Source: Pomacea canaliculata (Eukaryota > Mollusca > Gastropoda > Architaenioglossa > Ampullariidae). From it: 64,000 nucleotides of DNA. Of this stretch, positions 45,238-60,200 are shown piece by piece; positions within the stretch are counted from its first letter, which is position 1, and every line of letters begins with the position of its first letter. The position numbers were made by a program, and so were the translations under genes. The stretch lies in contig NC_037595.1 of the NCBI RefSeq assembly GCF_003073045.1, forward strand, positions 6,436,227-6,500,226, given 5' to 3'. The notes under the pieces are model-generated. The model worked only from the letters and a program-made list of their open reading frames with translations, was not told the DNA's origin and did not search any database.

Positions 45238-48200
45238 ATGGAAGGAGATATACATGGGGTGCGAATTGAACCCCGAGTATTGAATTTTTTTCACACGGTG
45301 CCTGGAAAGATTTACACCTTGACAATCAACGTGAAAAACGTGTCAGAAAAAGGCTGCAGCATTCGGTATTACGGACCTGAAAATACGGTATGTCATGATG
45401 AGCTCTTCCTAAGATGAAGACAGTGTATATCAGAACTATCTTATTGTTCTATCTTTTGTAGTTTATTTGTGAAAAGCAAGTTGGTACAAGTTTTATGAAC
45501 TATCTACCAACGAAATCTGGTGTAAATGCACACAAGATTTATTTATTCATATTTATTTATTTAACAGAAGCTTCTATCATAGTTTGAAATAACCGGCAAA
45601 AAATTGTGCTAGGAAATACCTTTATTTGTCGGAAAAATCAGTAGTAAGAGGTTCCAAATTGTCCTCAATTGAAAAACACTGCCATATATAGGTTATAAGA
45701 TAAAATCTATAAGTTATTGGGGTTTTTAGGCCTTTTCATAAGCTTAAAACATTTGTTTTTCATAGTTATATCATATTATTCATCACATTTTTGTGATCTT
45801 TTTGTTGATATTGAGAAAGAGAGAACAAAGTACCACCCAAAGGTAGATTCCATGTTATGGTGGTTGGTTGGAGGGAAATGCATGGGGACCTGGAGCATAT
45901 TAATTGAGGGAAAAGGGATAAGTAGGAAGAAAGAGTTTATTTTTTTACCCTAAATTTATAAAAAATTATGCTTGTTGATAAATTTGCAATGTTATAATGT
46001 TAGGAGGTGCAAAAAATATGTTAAAGAAATGTATGGTTAGACTATAAATGCTTTTTAATATTAGAAATTAATATTGTTTCATTTTAGTTTGTTTGTTTTT
46101 TTTTCAAGTTTGTTCCCTTTTACTCTTTGATTTATATAAAATCTAGTAATGAGATGGCTTATTGCCACCGTCATTACAACTAATGTCAGCACAATGTGCC
46201 CTAGCTAGTTCTTCAGTGGTTAAAAAGAGCTATTTATGTTTTATGCGTTTATATTTAAGACTTTTTTTAGCTTTTCTCTTTTTTTTGTGCTTGCTTTTAT
46301 TACACTCTAACAGCATGGGTGCTTAGTTTATCTCCACAAGTGTATTTAGGAGGATCATTATAGATATTATACATATTACAATATTCTTCATTGAGAATGA
46401 TTATAACTACTTTGATTAGATTTGGTTTATTTGTAGAGGAGTGGAGTATTACTTTGCCTTTGGTTTTTTATTTCTCTTCCTACATTATTTTTAAATATTG
46501 GTTTGATGGTCATTCTTTATGCTGGTGAAACAGGGATGTTGATGTTGGTAATGCTAATTTTATTTTATTGCCAGTCTTGCTGGTTTATTTTCTTCTTTCT
46601 TTATTTTTAATTGAATATAAGAGAGAATCCAAAGAAACTTATTTTGACCATTTTCTTTGTTAATGTTATTTATAAAAGATAGCATTGTGTATATTATGTC
46701 TATTCTATTAGGCAACTGATTTTACCTCTTTGTGCATATGCCTTTGCTGCTTTTAGTAAAAGGAAATGTTAAACCGCTGAAATCAAAATTGCAATAGAAA
46801 GCTGCATATATCAGAGGAAATAAAATTATGATAATGGTACCATTGTCTTTTTGTCTTGAAAGAGAGGTAATTTAACTCTTGGAATTAGATAGTTTTAACT
46901 TATTTTTTTTTAAAAAACCTTCAAAATGTATTGTAGGCGTCATAGCTTATAGAAGTCATAGGGTTAGTAAACAGTAATGGTTAGCTATGTCCAGGGAATT
47001 ACTTGTGAAAGGCAAAGAAGCCCCCATGCAGCCTTCTCCTTTTGCACACCTTGACTGCTATTGGTACCCACAACCACTGAGAATCCTGAAATTTGTAGGA
47101 CCTAACAGATTCCAAATTCAGATATTGTATGCCACAAAAAAATTAGTTTAAAGCTGTAATGATTATGTAAATTATATACTTTTTTGCTTTTAGCCATTTT
47201 TAAAATAATAAATGTTTTATTACTGCAGAAGAACTTTCACCTGAAGGTGAAAAACCCGGAGGAACCAGTAGCTCCAGGTCTTTGTGTGCCTGCAAGCGTC
47301 GAATATAATGCAACTGAGGAAGCAGAAATGACAGATAGACTGGTGCTGACTATTGATGATGAAATTCTTGAAGTCCCAATATTTACGTGAGTCTTTGTGA
47401 GCAGTTCTTCTGTACAAAATTATCAGATAGACATGACACAAAAAATAAAGACATTGTAACATTCCATTCATTCTTTGCAATGTTTGCCACAATAAATCAA
47501 GTGAGAAAATTTCTTGCAGTTAAATTGAAAACAAGCACTGAACCCTTTCTTAATATTGAGCAAATAATATTTGTTTATTTGCTTTATCCAGATCATGAAT
47601 TTCTGTATTTGGACTCACAGTTTGGAATTCCTTGCCAGTGCAATTTGTTCTCAGACACCTACGCTGTCTGATCCCTTCATGTGGATGTTCCTCATCTGTT
47701 TTCAATGGTTATGTTGTTTAAAATGTCCATGAATAATATTGTTCTCAATCAATAGGTATCTATCATGCCCCCATCTGGAGCTTCCAAGAGATGTGGACTT
47801 TGGTACTGTAATAGCTGACAGCAAAGTTATTACCAAAGAGATATCACTAATCAACTCTGGGGCAAAGGCAGGGGAATTCAAGATAACCTACAATGGTCAG
47901 AAACATATTTCTTTCACTCCCTCTGTGGGATCCATACCACCAAACAGCATGCAGATTATAAAGGCAAGAGCAGTTTTCTGTCTTGCTTTATTTAAATTCA
48001 CGATTAGGGGATATATATATATATGCACAATTAACTTCATGATAGTAAAGCATTTTAGGGGCTGACACAATTAATATTTTAAGTTGTGTTTAGATGATTT
48101 TGGTCATATTTTAAGTCTGCTCAGAATTTCTCACACACATTTAAGCCTTTATCATTTATAGTTTGTGTTCAATCAGCCTATAAATATAAACTACATATAC

Positions 48201-51200
48201 TCGCAAACACACACATACACACAAATACACATGTAACTGCTTTTTTGACATCAGTTGTTTCTCTTTTTTCAATACTGAAGTTATGACACACATAAGAAGG
48301 TACCCTATCGTTTTGTACATGCAGGTGGAGTTTGTTACCAAAATACCTGGAAAGCTTGAGGAAACTCTAATTGTAGAAATGGAGGGTGTGGAACCAAAGG
48401 AACTGACTATTCATGGCAATGTGTGCAACCCACTGATAGAGATCTTGTCACTGAAGGATGAGCAGCCTATAAAGTGCATTTCTTTTGGCAATACATACTA
48501 TGGAACAGACTGCACAGAGTGCGCACTTCTATTCAACAACAGTCCTGCTACACTTAGCTTTGTGGCAATGATTGATGAAAGTGCACCAGGCCAGGAGATG
48601 GTGAATACTTTGTGGTGCTAATTACCTGTTTATTCATCCATGCACCCATCTCCCCATACAACCAGTCCATCACTCTGTTAGCCAGAAATTAATTCTTTGC
48701 AGCTCATTAAAATTTGTATGAAAACCACACCTACTTGGTGGATAAGCAAGAAACTCTGAGCCATAAGAAAAGAGTAGAAAGGGTTTTTTTTTTGCTCAAA
48801 TGATGATTTACTTAATGGCTATTTCTTTGTATTTGCATAACACCTTACTGATAAAAATACACGTGTGTGTGCCTACTAGGGTATTGACATGACCTCGACA
48901 ACAACAGGAGCTCTTGCAGAAGAAGATGGTTACAATAGTAGGCATGGAAGTATCAATGCTCTCACCTCTCTGATCACAACAATTCCAAACCAGGGAGTCC
49001 TTCAGCCATACCAGAAAATACCCATCTTCTTCCGCTTTAGCCCAAGGTAGGAACAGTTCATTATATTTAACTTAGAATCTCTTATTTGAGGAGAGACTGT
49101 CAGTCATTAAATACTAAGATGGTTTGTCCTATAAGTTATTTTAGGAGTATGTCTCCCTGTTCTATACATTGACATCTTTAGTAAGTTTAGTTCTATTTGT
49201 GCCACGGGTAGTCAACAATATGAGAGGACTATTCATATGCCAGCTTGCCAAACAGTGCTGTCGACCAATCACACTTGTGCTAGTGCATAAATCTGCTTCT
49301 TCTACATTTTTGTGGCTTGAAACTTTGTAAAGACAATGGACAGGTGTTTTTAATATGGGAAATAGCATTTAAAATTAATCAGTGAAGATTGAAAATAGGC
49401 AAGCAATAATATTGACCAAACTATGCATTTTTACACTTTGGATTCAAAAACACTTTCTTATGCTTTTTCAGATGGAATAAAGCACAGGTTGGCTGGAAAA
49501 GCAAGGTCATACCCCCACCTCGAAAAGATTTTGCTCTTTTTGTCCGCTTTGAGATGTCGGGATCTAGTAAAGGCTTCTCAGAGATCACAGTGGTAAAGAA
49601 GAAAGGTCATTTCAGCACCACTGGTATGGCTACAATGTTTTTGTATTCTTTGCTGTGAAAATTGACATCCATTGACATGCAAATGCAATTGAACCTTGGG
49701 CCTGATTTCTAAAGTTCTCTTTATCTGGAAGAATTGGAAATTACATTAATGAGTAATTCATTCATTAGTCTACTTTAAAATGGCCATGGCACTACTGATT
49801 GTTAATATGCTTGAAGGAATGTTCACATTGAAAAAGACACAGAAATCAAACTACAGAAAGTAGTATGAATTTTAAAGGCATGTGAGAAATATTTGGAACA
49901 AGAGAAGGTATAAATAGCAAAACAAACATTGTAGCAATGTATTATCCTTATATCATTGTACCTTAATTATCATGTGAGGTATGGTATAATACTGTTTTTG
50001 TTTATATTATTTCCTAATAACCTATACTTTATATGCTTTGCCATCCATTTTAAACTTAATGACAGACACTTTGTTTTGCCTTCCTCCCATCTAGGAAAGT
50101 TTGCAGAGGTTGCACTCACTGCTACAGCACTGCCAGTTCTTCTGGACATCTCACCATCTGACAGCTTGGACTTTGGCGAGTGTCCTGTTGGGGAATCTGT
50201 AGACACTTTGTGCACCATCCGCAATGAGTCATTTCTGTTGCCAGCTATATTCCAGTTCCGCCGCATAGCCCATTTCTCTGCAAGGCCCCTGAATGGGAAA
50301 ATTTCTCCAGGACAGACTCAGGATGTGGTCTTTTCTTTTGTACCAAAACAAGTTGGTCAGTATAAGTTTAAGCAACAGTTTGTGTATGATTCAGTGTTGT
50401 TTAATTGTACAAAATGTAGAATTTAAAAGTGGGGGAAAATTTTTTTTTTGCCTGGCAGTTTGTCCAGTTAAAACTTCTCACCACCACAGTTCTAAATGTT
50501 GAAAGAATTAATTTAGTTTATCTACAAATCAGCATCCCACTGTTGAGTTACAGTCATGTCTTCATTCCTATTTCAAGGGAAGATAAGTGTTCCTGCTCAC
50601 CCTTACATTATGGATTAATGACTGATTCTATCTCCTCCAACTACATGATGGATTGTAAACATAACAAGTCTGGCTGTATAAGGGCAAACAGAACCCTACT
50701 AATGTTTGTCTGCTTGTGCTGAAAGCTCACTTTTCAAAAGGTTCATCAAACCTATTATAGAAAGGGTAAGGTTCAGTCTATAAGTGCACTGCTGTCATTG
50801 ATTAAGACATTTAGAAACAAGACCCAAAGAATTAGATCTAGCCAGACTAGTTCAGTGGTTTGGAATGCAAATAGCCCAGCAACTAGGTCAAAGGGTATTG
50901 GATGTAGGTCAGGTGTGGTCTGGGGCTAGGAGGTCACAATGCTTGAGTAGGAGGTAATTCTGTAGACAAACATCAAGTACAAAAAATAGGAAAGCCAGCT
51001 CAGTTCAGACTGTGACAGAGTTAGCCCACTATATACATCTCTAGAAATATATAGTGTCCTGCTCTCTGCTATTAGAGATGTTGATGGCTAAGATATAGCA
51101 TTTATTGAAAATACTATTAACTTAACAGAACTGCTTTGTTGTGCCACAGTCTGAGGAAATGCAGTCCTAAAGCTGGAAATATTTTTCAGGTGTTTTTGAT

Positions 51201-54200
51201 TTTTTTTAAACAAACTGAAGTAAAAGTTGCTTTTCAAAAATGGATTCATCTTTTTTTTTTTTTTTAACATTACCGCCCTGGGTTTAAATTTAGCAAAAGG
51301 ATTTCTTTTCTTTTTCAGACATAACTTCCTTGTAAAAGCAAAACATGTCTGTGCGGGGGCTGATGTTTCTGAAAGTTTTGTACAGTCCTCATATTACTAC
51401 ATGTCTTGTGATTTAACATATTTTGGATAAACTTTATATGCTTTTGCATAATTATAGGTCACTTATCTACTCTAATGCTATAATATTTTACAAAATAAAG
51501 CTTTTTTTACCCTGATGCAACCTTAGAAACACATTTTTGAAAAGTAAGTTTGGGTTATACATATAAGAAACACTGTTGCCTAAATGTGAAACATTACAAT
51601 TTTTATATTTAATTGTTAAAATGCATTTTAAATTATATTTTTGTGATACATAGTTTGTTTGTTTTTTTGTGTTTTTTTGTGTTTTTTTTGGGGGGGGAAG
51701 GGAAATTAGGCAATTTTTGTGGATGTGTTGCCTAAAATTGAGGAAATCAATGGAATTTTAACAGTGTGAAATATTATATTCTTGTATAGGAACTTTCAAG
51801 CCCCTGATGCTTTTGGATGTGCTGGGACAGACAGCTGATACCTACAATCCATCACTGACAAACTTAGAGGTTATTTCTACTCTTTCCACTCGTGTGTCAG
51901 GCCACAGTAACCCTGTCACTGTTGTACCCAAGCCACGTTTTAATCCAGGTTAGTGCAAAATCACACAGATAAGTTTTGGGTTCCAGTTTCTGATATGTTT
52001 GAAGCATGAGGGAGAGAGAGGTAGGGAGGAGAAAGAGAGAATGGATGAACAAAACTGCAAGTAATACTAATTTTTACAAAATTCAACAAGAGCAAAAATG
52101 AAGGGATAAGATCAGAGGAACCATTTGAAGGGATGAAGTGGAATGGGTGCATGAGAAAGAAAGAAAAATGTCTTAAAGATTGAAAAGTGTGATGTGAAAA
52201 AGGGAGAATAGGTGATGTTATTGTGGTAAACTGAGTATTTTTTGCAGCATAAGATAGAGCAACAGGAAGTGCTGGACATCTTGTCTCCCCCTGAGTTATT
52301 TTGCTGTCCTGACCACAAGCACAGTGGTCCTGCAAGCTGTTAGTTTCAATTTTCTAGCTGGCATCCATTTAACTGCATGTGAATGAGTTACCCACATACA
52401 TAAGAAGTATCTTTTTTAACAAACAAAATGTCACTGGTTTCTCTGTTAAAAATCAGCAGCACTAGATGTGTGGCTCTTGTTATGTTCATGTAATTCTAGA
52501 TTATATTGTGTGGCTTCAGGTCTCACTCCATACATCACAAATGAGGTGGGCATGTATGTGGAGACCACCTTTGCCGATGTGGACTCTAAAGTACCTCGCA
52601 ATGCTCTTGCTGGCTCCACACGTGTGCATCTGCACCGTATCTACCGTCCAAAGTCATTAGACATTGAGGATAAAAAGGTCAAGGTGGCATTCCCAAATGA
52701 TAGACCACACAGTGTGCGGCCCAGTGAGAGAAATCAGATCTTCAGGTAAGTTAAAAGTATGATTGTTATCATAGTTTGCTCCTTATAGTTCCTCTTTCTG
52801 TCTTCTGTGTTTGTCTTTTATTACTCGTCTGGATAGTTATTTCTCTTTCCATCCTTCATAATCTGTCCATCTCTCCTAGTTGTCTTATGTGCTGAGGACA
52901 TAATCCTTCATGAGCATGATTATGCGCTATATAAATCACATGTTTATTGTTATTATTAAATTCTTTTTTTAATTTAGAAGCTGTAATTCAGAAAAGTTTT
53001 CTAGACATGCTAATATTTTGTGCAAGTAAAGCCTTCATAAGCTAGTAAGAAACTACTGTTCACCTTTGTTCTTATTTGCCAACAGTGTAGGTTTTGCAGG
53101 AATTATCCATCGATAGAAAATTCTGGTCAAGGATAGAATGTGCAATTTTTTCTTCATCATTATTGAATATGAGTATTGAATTCTTATGGGTGTTAAAGCA
53201 GGGAAAAGATGAGGAGGGGGCGGCGATAAAGAAGAGAGAAAGGGAAGATAGGCATAGGGGAGGGAGGAAAGGATTTGTTAAAAAAAAAAAAAAATGAGAT
53301 AGGTAGTGTTGGAAGAAATGTAAGCAGATTCTTAAAAATATGCTTAGTTTCTTTTTCACCACTTTACAAAGAAGGACAAAATATCAGAGTCTGGGTATTT
53401 GGAACAGAGGAGCTGGAAGAGGTACAAAATCTGAGAAACAGCCAATTAAGGTTCTTAAAAATTATTTCTTATGTCATTTGTATGTGCATGCATGTATATA
53501 GGGACTGTGTTTCTTGCAGAACACCATTTACTTACATGGATCGCTACAATTATGTGGACCCTGATTACGCATTGACTGACGACGAGATCCTGACTCGACG
53601 TTCCCATCGGTCATATTATGTTGAACATCTACATTTAATTCAAGACCTAAAAAAGGAAAGAAGAAGAAAAAGGTACATTTCCTGCCAGTTTTGTGAATAG
53701 ATTTTACAAAGTTTGTTTATTCTAACCAGAATTTGACTGAAGTTGAAGAGCTATGATTTAGATAGAAGTGGTGCTGAATGTAAAAATTGCGAAGGTGGGG
53801 ATTCTCTGATCCTACAAGTATTTTACACATGTAGAGGGAATAAAATCACCTGACAATTTTGCTGTTGTTACGGTGCAATAATTTGAGAGGAAATAGCTCA
53901 AATTTTCTAATGCTCAATCGTGCAGGGAGTACAAGCTAACAGCCAATCAAACGGATATTGGCCTTCAGCCAGCTGCTGGTCTGCTCCCCAGGCCCTTGAA
54001 ACTAAAGGAGATAAAGTCAGCCTCACCATGTGAGAAGAATTTTCTCCCCTAAATATCTATATATGTGTGTGTGTGGTTGGTGGAAAGGGAAGTGTAGTGG
54101 CAATGCTTATTACGAATTCAATAATTATGATTATTAGAAATGTGTGCACATATGACAGCTGCATATAACACACCATATGCTGACAGTATTCTCTTGACTT

Positions 54201-57200
54201 TTTTTTTTTTTGGTATTCCTTTTTTTTCTGCTCCACTTTGTTGCCTGTTCTTGCCAAAAACTAAATGATTTTCTTTCTTATTGAGCCTGCACAGGCTCTG
54301 CTCATATTATCCACCCCATGATGGTCTGTCAGTAAAACAAGTATGTATTTCTTTGTAAGTTTTCATTTCCACTGATTATGTTTATTTCATTTGCTTGAGT
54401 GAGATTCATGCTTATTGTTGTTGTCATTTACATATTTTTGTTAACACTTGGAGGCCAGCTTTCAAAATGAAACTGGCAGCTGTTTAGTAGCATCCACAAG
54501 TCTGTACAGTCTTGTGAGGTGTAGAGCCTGGAACTGCACCTGCTTGGTGTATCTTTTCAGGGCGAGTACCATTTATGTCATTTCTGTCTCCAAGTGACAG
54601 CTGTTGCTATATGGTGTTGTGGTTAAATTGAGTGCCCCATGTGGCCCAACTCTTCCATCTTCAGCACTTTGGGAGTTTTTCCTGGTTACCTGCCCTTAGC
54701 TCACGACCTGTACATCCTTAGAAAGATACTATTACAATCTTGTGTCTCTTTTCTAGCTCTGCCACCACCCAATGAGGAATGGAGATTACTAAGTACTCAG
54801 GAGCTGGCTGTTGCTGAGAAAGAAGCCATGTCCAAACCGGTGCGTTATTCTTTTCTTCTGTTTAAAACATCATGGAGTTTTGCTGGTGGTAATGTACTGG
54901 GGGATTATTACAAGACCATGCTGATTAAAATTATTTTTAGTTTTAATCAACTTATTTCTCTGAGAACAGGTGCAGGAAGGTCTTAATGCTGTTCCTACTA
55001 CAGACAAAGAAAAGGCTGACTGCAAGAAGTGGCTCAGTCCACAGAATTTGCACCAGATCGTAGTGGGTAAGTGGGTAAGTTATGGCATAGAGGTATCTTG
55101 TGAAAGTGAATAAGTAGTAACAGGTGGGTAAAAAACTTCTACTAACCTTTGTTACAATAGCTTTAAAATCAGTTTTGCATCTTCATGGACTTCTTTTCTT
55201 TGTTACCAGGTCCCCCAACAATAGAGTTTGGAAAAGTATGTATGCGCTCAGTGTCACAGAAGGAGCTGAACATCATCAACAATCTGCTGGACTACATTCT
55301 TGTGGAGGCAACGGTCAGCCAACCAACTATTCTCAGTTTGATAGCATTATTGTTTCTCTGAAATACTACTCAATTTACACCCTCCAAGTGTTTCTTAACA
55401 ATGAGTAAAACTTATGCACTCATAAGAAAGAATTAAACAAAAGCAAGTTTTGATTAATCAGTGGTTTTGTGATGTTTGTATTTTTTCTGGTTAACTTTTT
55501 ATCAGACTGAAGCTATTGTCTTATATTTTCCTGTTTGCTTATAGATTGATAGCCGCGAGCTCCGTCAGAGCAGCCCACTGTCTCAAGTAGTTCCACCACG
55601 CTCAAGGGCAGTTATCCCTATCATTTTTGAATCCAACACCAAGGGCAACTTTCAGAGGTAACCTTTGCCTCAAGGCAATGTGGTGGTTAAGTAGATGTGA
55701 ATTACTTGGTGTAGCAGGCTTGGAATCTACATATTAACATAGCAACGTGCATTTCCACTGAATATTTAAAGTACAAGTAAGATATTTTTGATATGCTCTT
55801 ATGTCTGTTATACAAATGTTTATGAGGTGGGGGAGTTTTTCACTCAATGTCTGCAAAAGTGTTACCTCAAGGCTGCTGGCTGTTTTACAGATCGGTGACA
55901 TACACAATCAATGGATTCCATAAGAATCATGTAACTGTCATGGCAGAGGTGGTATGTGTGGGTCTGGAGCTGTCAACAGAGAACCTTGTCCTGATGCCCA
56001 CTCTGGGTCTTCCTGCAGATGCAGGTGTGATGATTGTTATCAGGGCATTTGTCATTCTTGACATTTTCTTTCCATGACATGTCCCACAACACATGTAAAA
56101 AAACTTGAGTCACTTTCAGACAAAAATTATAAAAAATAAAATGCTTCATTGGCTTAAATAACAACAGCAATTCTTATAAAGTCCTTTATATTGAAGGCAG
56201 AAAACATGAGATAGGATATTTTGATTCAAAAGTTTTCTTTAACAAGCTTTTTAGTACAAATGTAAGCCTGAACCTTGATTAAGATGTTTCACATATTTTC
56301 TCTTATCTTCAATCGGGTGTTTTTCTTTGTGTATAGGGTTCCGTGGTGTCATAACTCTTCACAATCGTCTAAACTACCCTGCAGAGTTTACCTGGTCACC
56401 AGACATAGGTGAAAGGGGTACTGCTTTCTCCATTCGACCTGCCACAGGTTTGATTCCAGGCACTGATTAATTGATAATTAGAAGTGGATAGATACAACTC
56501 TGCTTCAGATATGTATGCTAGAGAATGTGCAACACAACCATTTGGTGAATATTTGATAATTCAGAATGACAGTATCCTTTAAGCTCCTCTTGCCATTTTG
56601 CTTGCATTTCCTTTAAACGATTAAGCATTTCTTATCTTAAGCCTCAAATTAAGAAATTTTTTTTTAAGTATGTCTATTTCATATCTGATATTTAGTATAT
56701 TGATTACATGAAGTTGTGGTATACTCAGGTACGGTGAATACTAATAGCAGTCTTGACTGTGAAGTGGTCTGGCACCCATCTTACTTGGCACCACAAGATG
56801 GCTCCTTCATGCTCATTGTGCATGGTGGAGAACCTCTCAAGCTTCAGTGCCTTGCAGAGGTGAGGTGACTGAAAAGATTTAAGAATTTGTCATCGAGTCT
56901 TGTCAACCATAGCCACGAATTTGTGAACTGAGGAAGCTATATATTATAGCAGATAGTTGGAAAGCAGAAAATAAATTTTATGATGGAATTTACAATAATA
57001 CATATAAAGAAGACAATAAATTGTGTTCATGTTGATACATGTTGAAATGAAGTCTCTCTCTTTCTTTCACACACACAATTTCTTTATCTGCTTGTCTGCT
57101 AGTCGGCCAGTTGGTAGGCTTCCCTGTACAGGCTTGCAAAATTGCTGCCAAGAACAGACACAATCTAGCAATGACCTTTTGGTAGTCTTAGGATATGAGG

Positions 57201-60200
57201 GACACAAATATTGTATAAGGATATGTCTACGTTGTCAAAACTACAGCCAATGGGAGAGCTGAGTGCATGTTAATTAGGTGTACCCAGAACTTAGTGATGT
57301 TTTTAGTCATCTGTCTCAAGAATAGAAGGTTTCCAGGATGTTTGCATAGATTTGGGGAAATCTTGCACTTAACATTACCTAGTCAAAAAAAATGAGTTGC
57401 ACCCCCGACTAAACCTTTAATTGCTGCATGTCTGCTGTTTAGAGCTAGGAAATGGGACCACGTAACGCCTTTCCTTTGTTTTCTACACTGGCTACCCATC
57501 CATTCTCACAATCAGTACAAACTGTTGCTGTTCATTCCTTGTTGCTCCTTTGAGGAGCATAGGGCCGCAACAACACCTTGCCAGCGGACCGCGGTTTTGG
57601 GCAACCCCCATCATTTGGGCCCAGGTGGTTCCGATGTCCTTTGCCTCGCTCTCTATTGTTCTTTTCCATATCCTAACTATTCCTGTCACCAGAACTAACA
57701 ACATATGGTCACAGGATTTTTAGTTACTGTGCAGCGAAACAATGGAACTCTCTCCCTTTCCATCTCTTCCACCTAAGATGAGAGAGAGGGCAAATGAAGA
57801 ATGTTTGGTCGGAGTGTAAGTGCTAGGTAATGAGTGATTGAAACAATACAAACATATTTATTTATGCACTTCATATAATTTAGATATTCTACTTGATTGC
57901 ATTCTACTGCCGAGAACGAGATGTATACCACGCCCTGCTTTGAAAGGGTCGTCGACCCACCAAATAGATAATTGAATTCAATTCATCTCTTCCACCTACC
58001 TACAAATGAATCCTTCAAATTTGCGTTGAATGCACCTCTTCCTTGAGCATTACACAGTCCACACAGTGCTAGTCCTTTTTTATCGACTTTCATCCTTTCA
58101 CCCCGGCTTATTGCTACTTTCCTACTTGTCTTCCTCTGCAGAATCACATATTCTCAGTTCTTGTTTCTTGGTTCCTCTTTGCATTTTCTATATTTGTCAT
58201 CTATTTGTCATCAGTACTGTTGTTTATTTCTCCATCCCTCATATGCTGTCCATGTCCGTGTCTCATTCTTGTTTTAAGGGCTTAGAGCATGCTCCTTACA
58301 AGTGTGAGTATGTGCTATACAAATCTTTCATTTATTATTATTACTGCCAGCAAAAACAAAAAAGATAAAACCACAGAACTGTCTTGCAGATGGGACCAAC
58401 ATCAGTGTCTTTTGTGGAACAGCGGATTGCATTTGGATCTGTGCCAGTGAATCTCACAACAACCAAATCTGCTTTTCTGCAAAACACAGGGGTTAACCAT
58501 GGCTACTTTCAGGTAGATAAGGCTTATGGTAAATAAAGCTGCTGATAAATAAGGCTTGTGGTACTTTATATTTCTTATCTGTTGCTATTTGTCTGCTTTT
58601 TTTTGCATTTTACGTATCATTTCAATGTAGATATCTCTTCAGATGTATTATTTTCTGTTGTATTTACAATTTTGTTTTGACCCTTGAAAAGCTAATATGT
58701 TAAAATTCCAGGTACTTGATCCAAACCCTTTTCCTGGACTGACTGTGACACCGGTTCATGGTGTCATCCCAGTTGGTGGAGTCACAGAGCTCTTTGTCTC
58801 CCTCACACCAGACACTGTTTTGAAGTTTGATGCACACATACAGATTGCCATTAAGGGTAGTCGCACAGTGGATCTGCGGATGGGTGGTATAGTGGAGTCT
58901 CCTTCAGTTGATATGAGTGTGGTGAGTCTTGTGCGTCACAGATTTTAATTCTACTGTTGTGAATGTAATACTGTGCCATGCATAAAAAGGTCAAATTTGT
59001 CCTGTAATCATTCTGCTGTTAGAGAATAAGACGTTAGAGAGACTGCACTTCGCTCAAGACCATCTTGCAACAGCAACAATGGCTAGGCTGGAAAGGTCTG
59101 GTGCAGCCATAACCTCAGGTTTACCATGAAGTATACTCTGACAAGTCCTTTTTGTAGTACTGGTCCTTCCTCACAGATGGGAAACATGGATTCTGCTTGC
59201 TTGATCTTGGGAGGAGAATCCAGGCATTAGAGAACGTGTTCTTGAGGAGGCTGATGTAGATCTCGTACAGCGAACTTACAAAGCAATGACATTGTATGAA
59301 GCATTTTCACCACACTCATAGGACACCAGGAACCACTATTTGCAACAGTCAAGCAGTGTAAACTGGTCTGGTTTGGTCATGTGACCCATCACAGAACTCT
59401 TTTCAAAGACTGTTCTTCAAGATATCATTAAGGAACGTCAATTCCATGATTCCATGATGGCCAGAGGAAGAACTGGCTTACAAACACAAGGGAGTGGACT
59501 GGTCATTCTCTGCAGGACCTGCTCACAATCAGACAGGCCTGAGTGGCAAGCCTTGTCAGCTGCTGTATCCATCCATGTGCTCTCCCAGCGACTGGTACCA
59601 GTCAAGAGATGAGTAAATGAATGGGTAAAAGGTATCAGATGCCCATTAAATGGCTGGGTCAGCTGGTGTGAATACAGAGGCATCAAACCAGCCACTTTGT
59701 TCTAGCTATTCAGCTGTTCATTTCTTCTATGACCTAAGTGCTTCACAATAAAGCAATGTTTGCAGAGGCTGCACACCATTTCACCAATTTGGAGATAAGA
59801 CGTTTACCCTTGTTTTCCCCCACTTTGCCCTGGGAAAACATTTCAGCTCAATAATAACCACAGCTCTTATTGATTAGTGCGCTCCACTGTGGGATCAGAA
59901 GGCCCCTAACAAAAAAAAAAAAAAAAAACCTCCTGCCCACACAACAACTGTTTTGCAGAAACAGATACTTGAGATATCAAGGAAGACAGCAGAAGGAAAG
60001 AGTATGTCATGCCATATACACCTGAAGCCACATATTCATTCCCTGTATGACCGCTAAGCTATGGGGATGTTACCTTGTCTTATGCAATGAAAGTTTCTTT
60101 GAGCAACAGCTTGCCATGTCTGAATGATTTGAAAGAACTGGTCAATGTGGTTAGAGGTATGTTTTTTGGGTTTCAGTTATTTAATACCAATCTATGCTGC

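Larger units (their letters stand above)
57420..58350 (+). mobile_element. CR1/L2-like LINE 3' end, interrupted by two insertions, CFAP47 intron 18
   Basis: The frame reads a worn HVTPFL..LHWLP (near 57460-57500), then CAAKQWNSLPFHLFHLPTNE and SFKFALNAPL, the well-known end of CR1/L2-like reverse transcriptase ORFs (HITPVL..LHWLPV, Y.AAK.WN.LP, S...FK..LK). An untranslated 3' region and a TTTATTATTATTA tail follow. The copy is split by a fragment of another LINE (57538-57668) and by a 209-bp insertion (57775-57983). The tail ends about 40 bp before the acceptor of exon 19. Confidence 0.8.
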
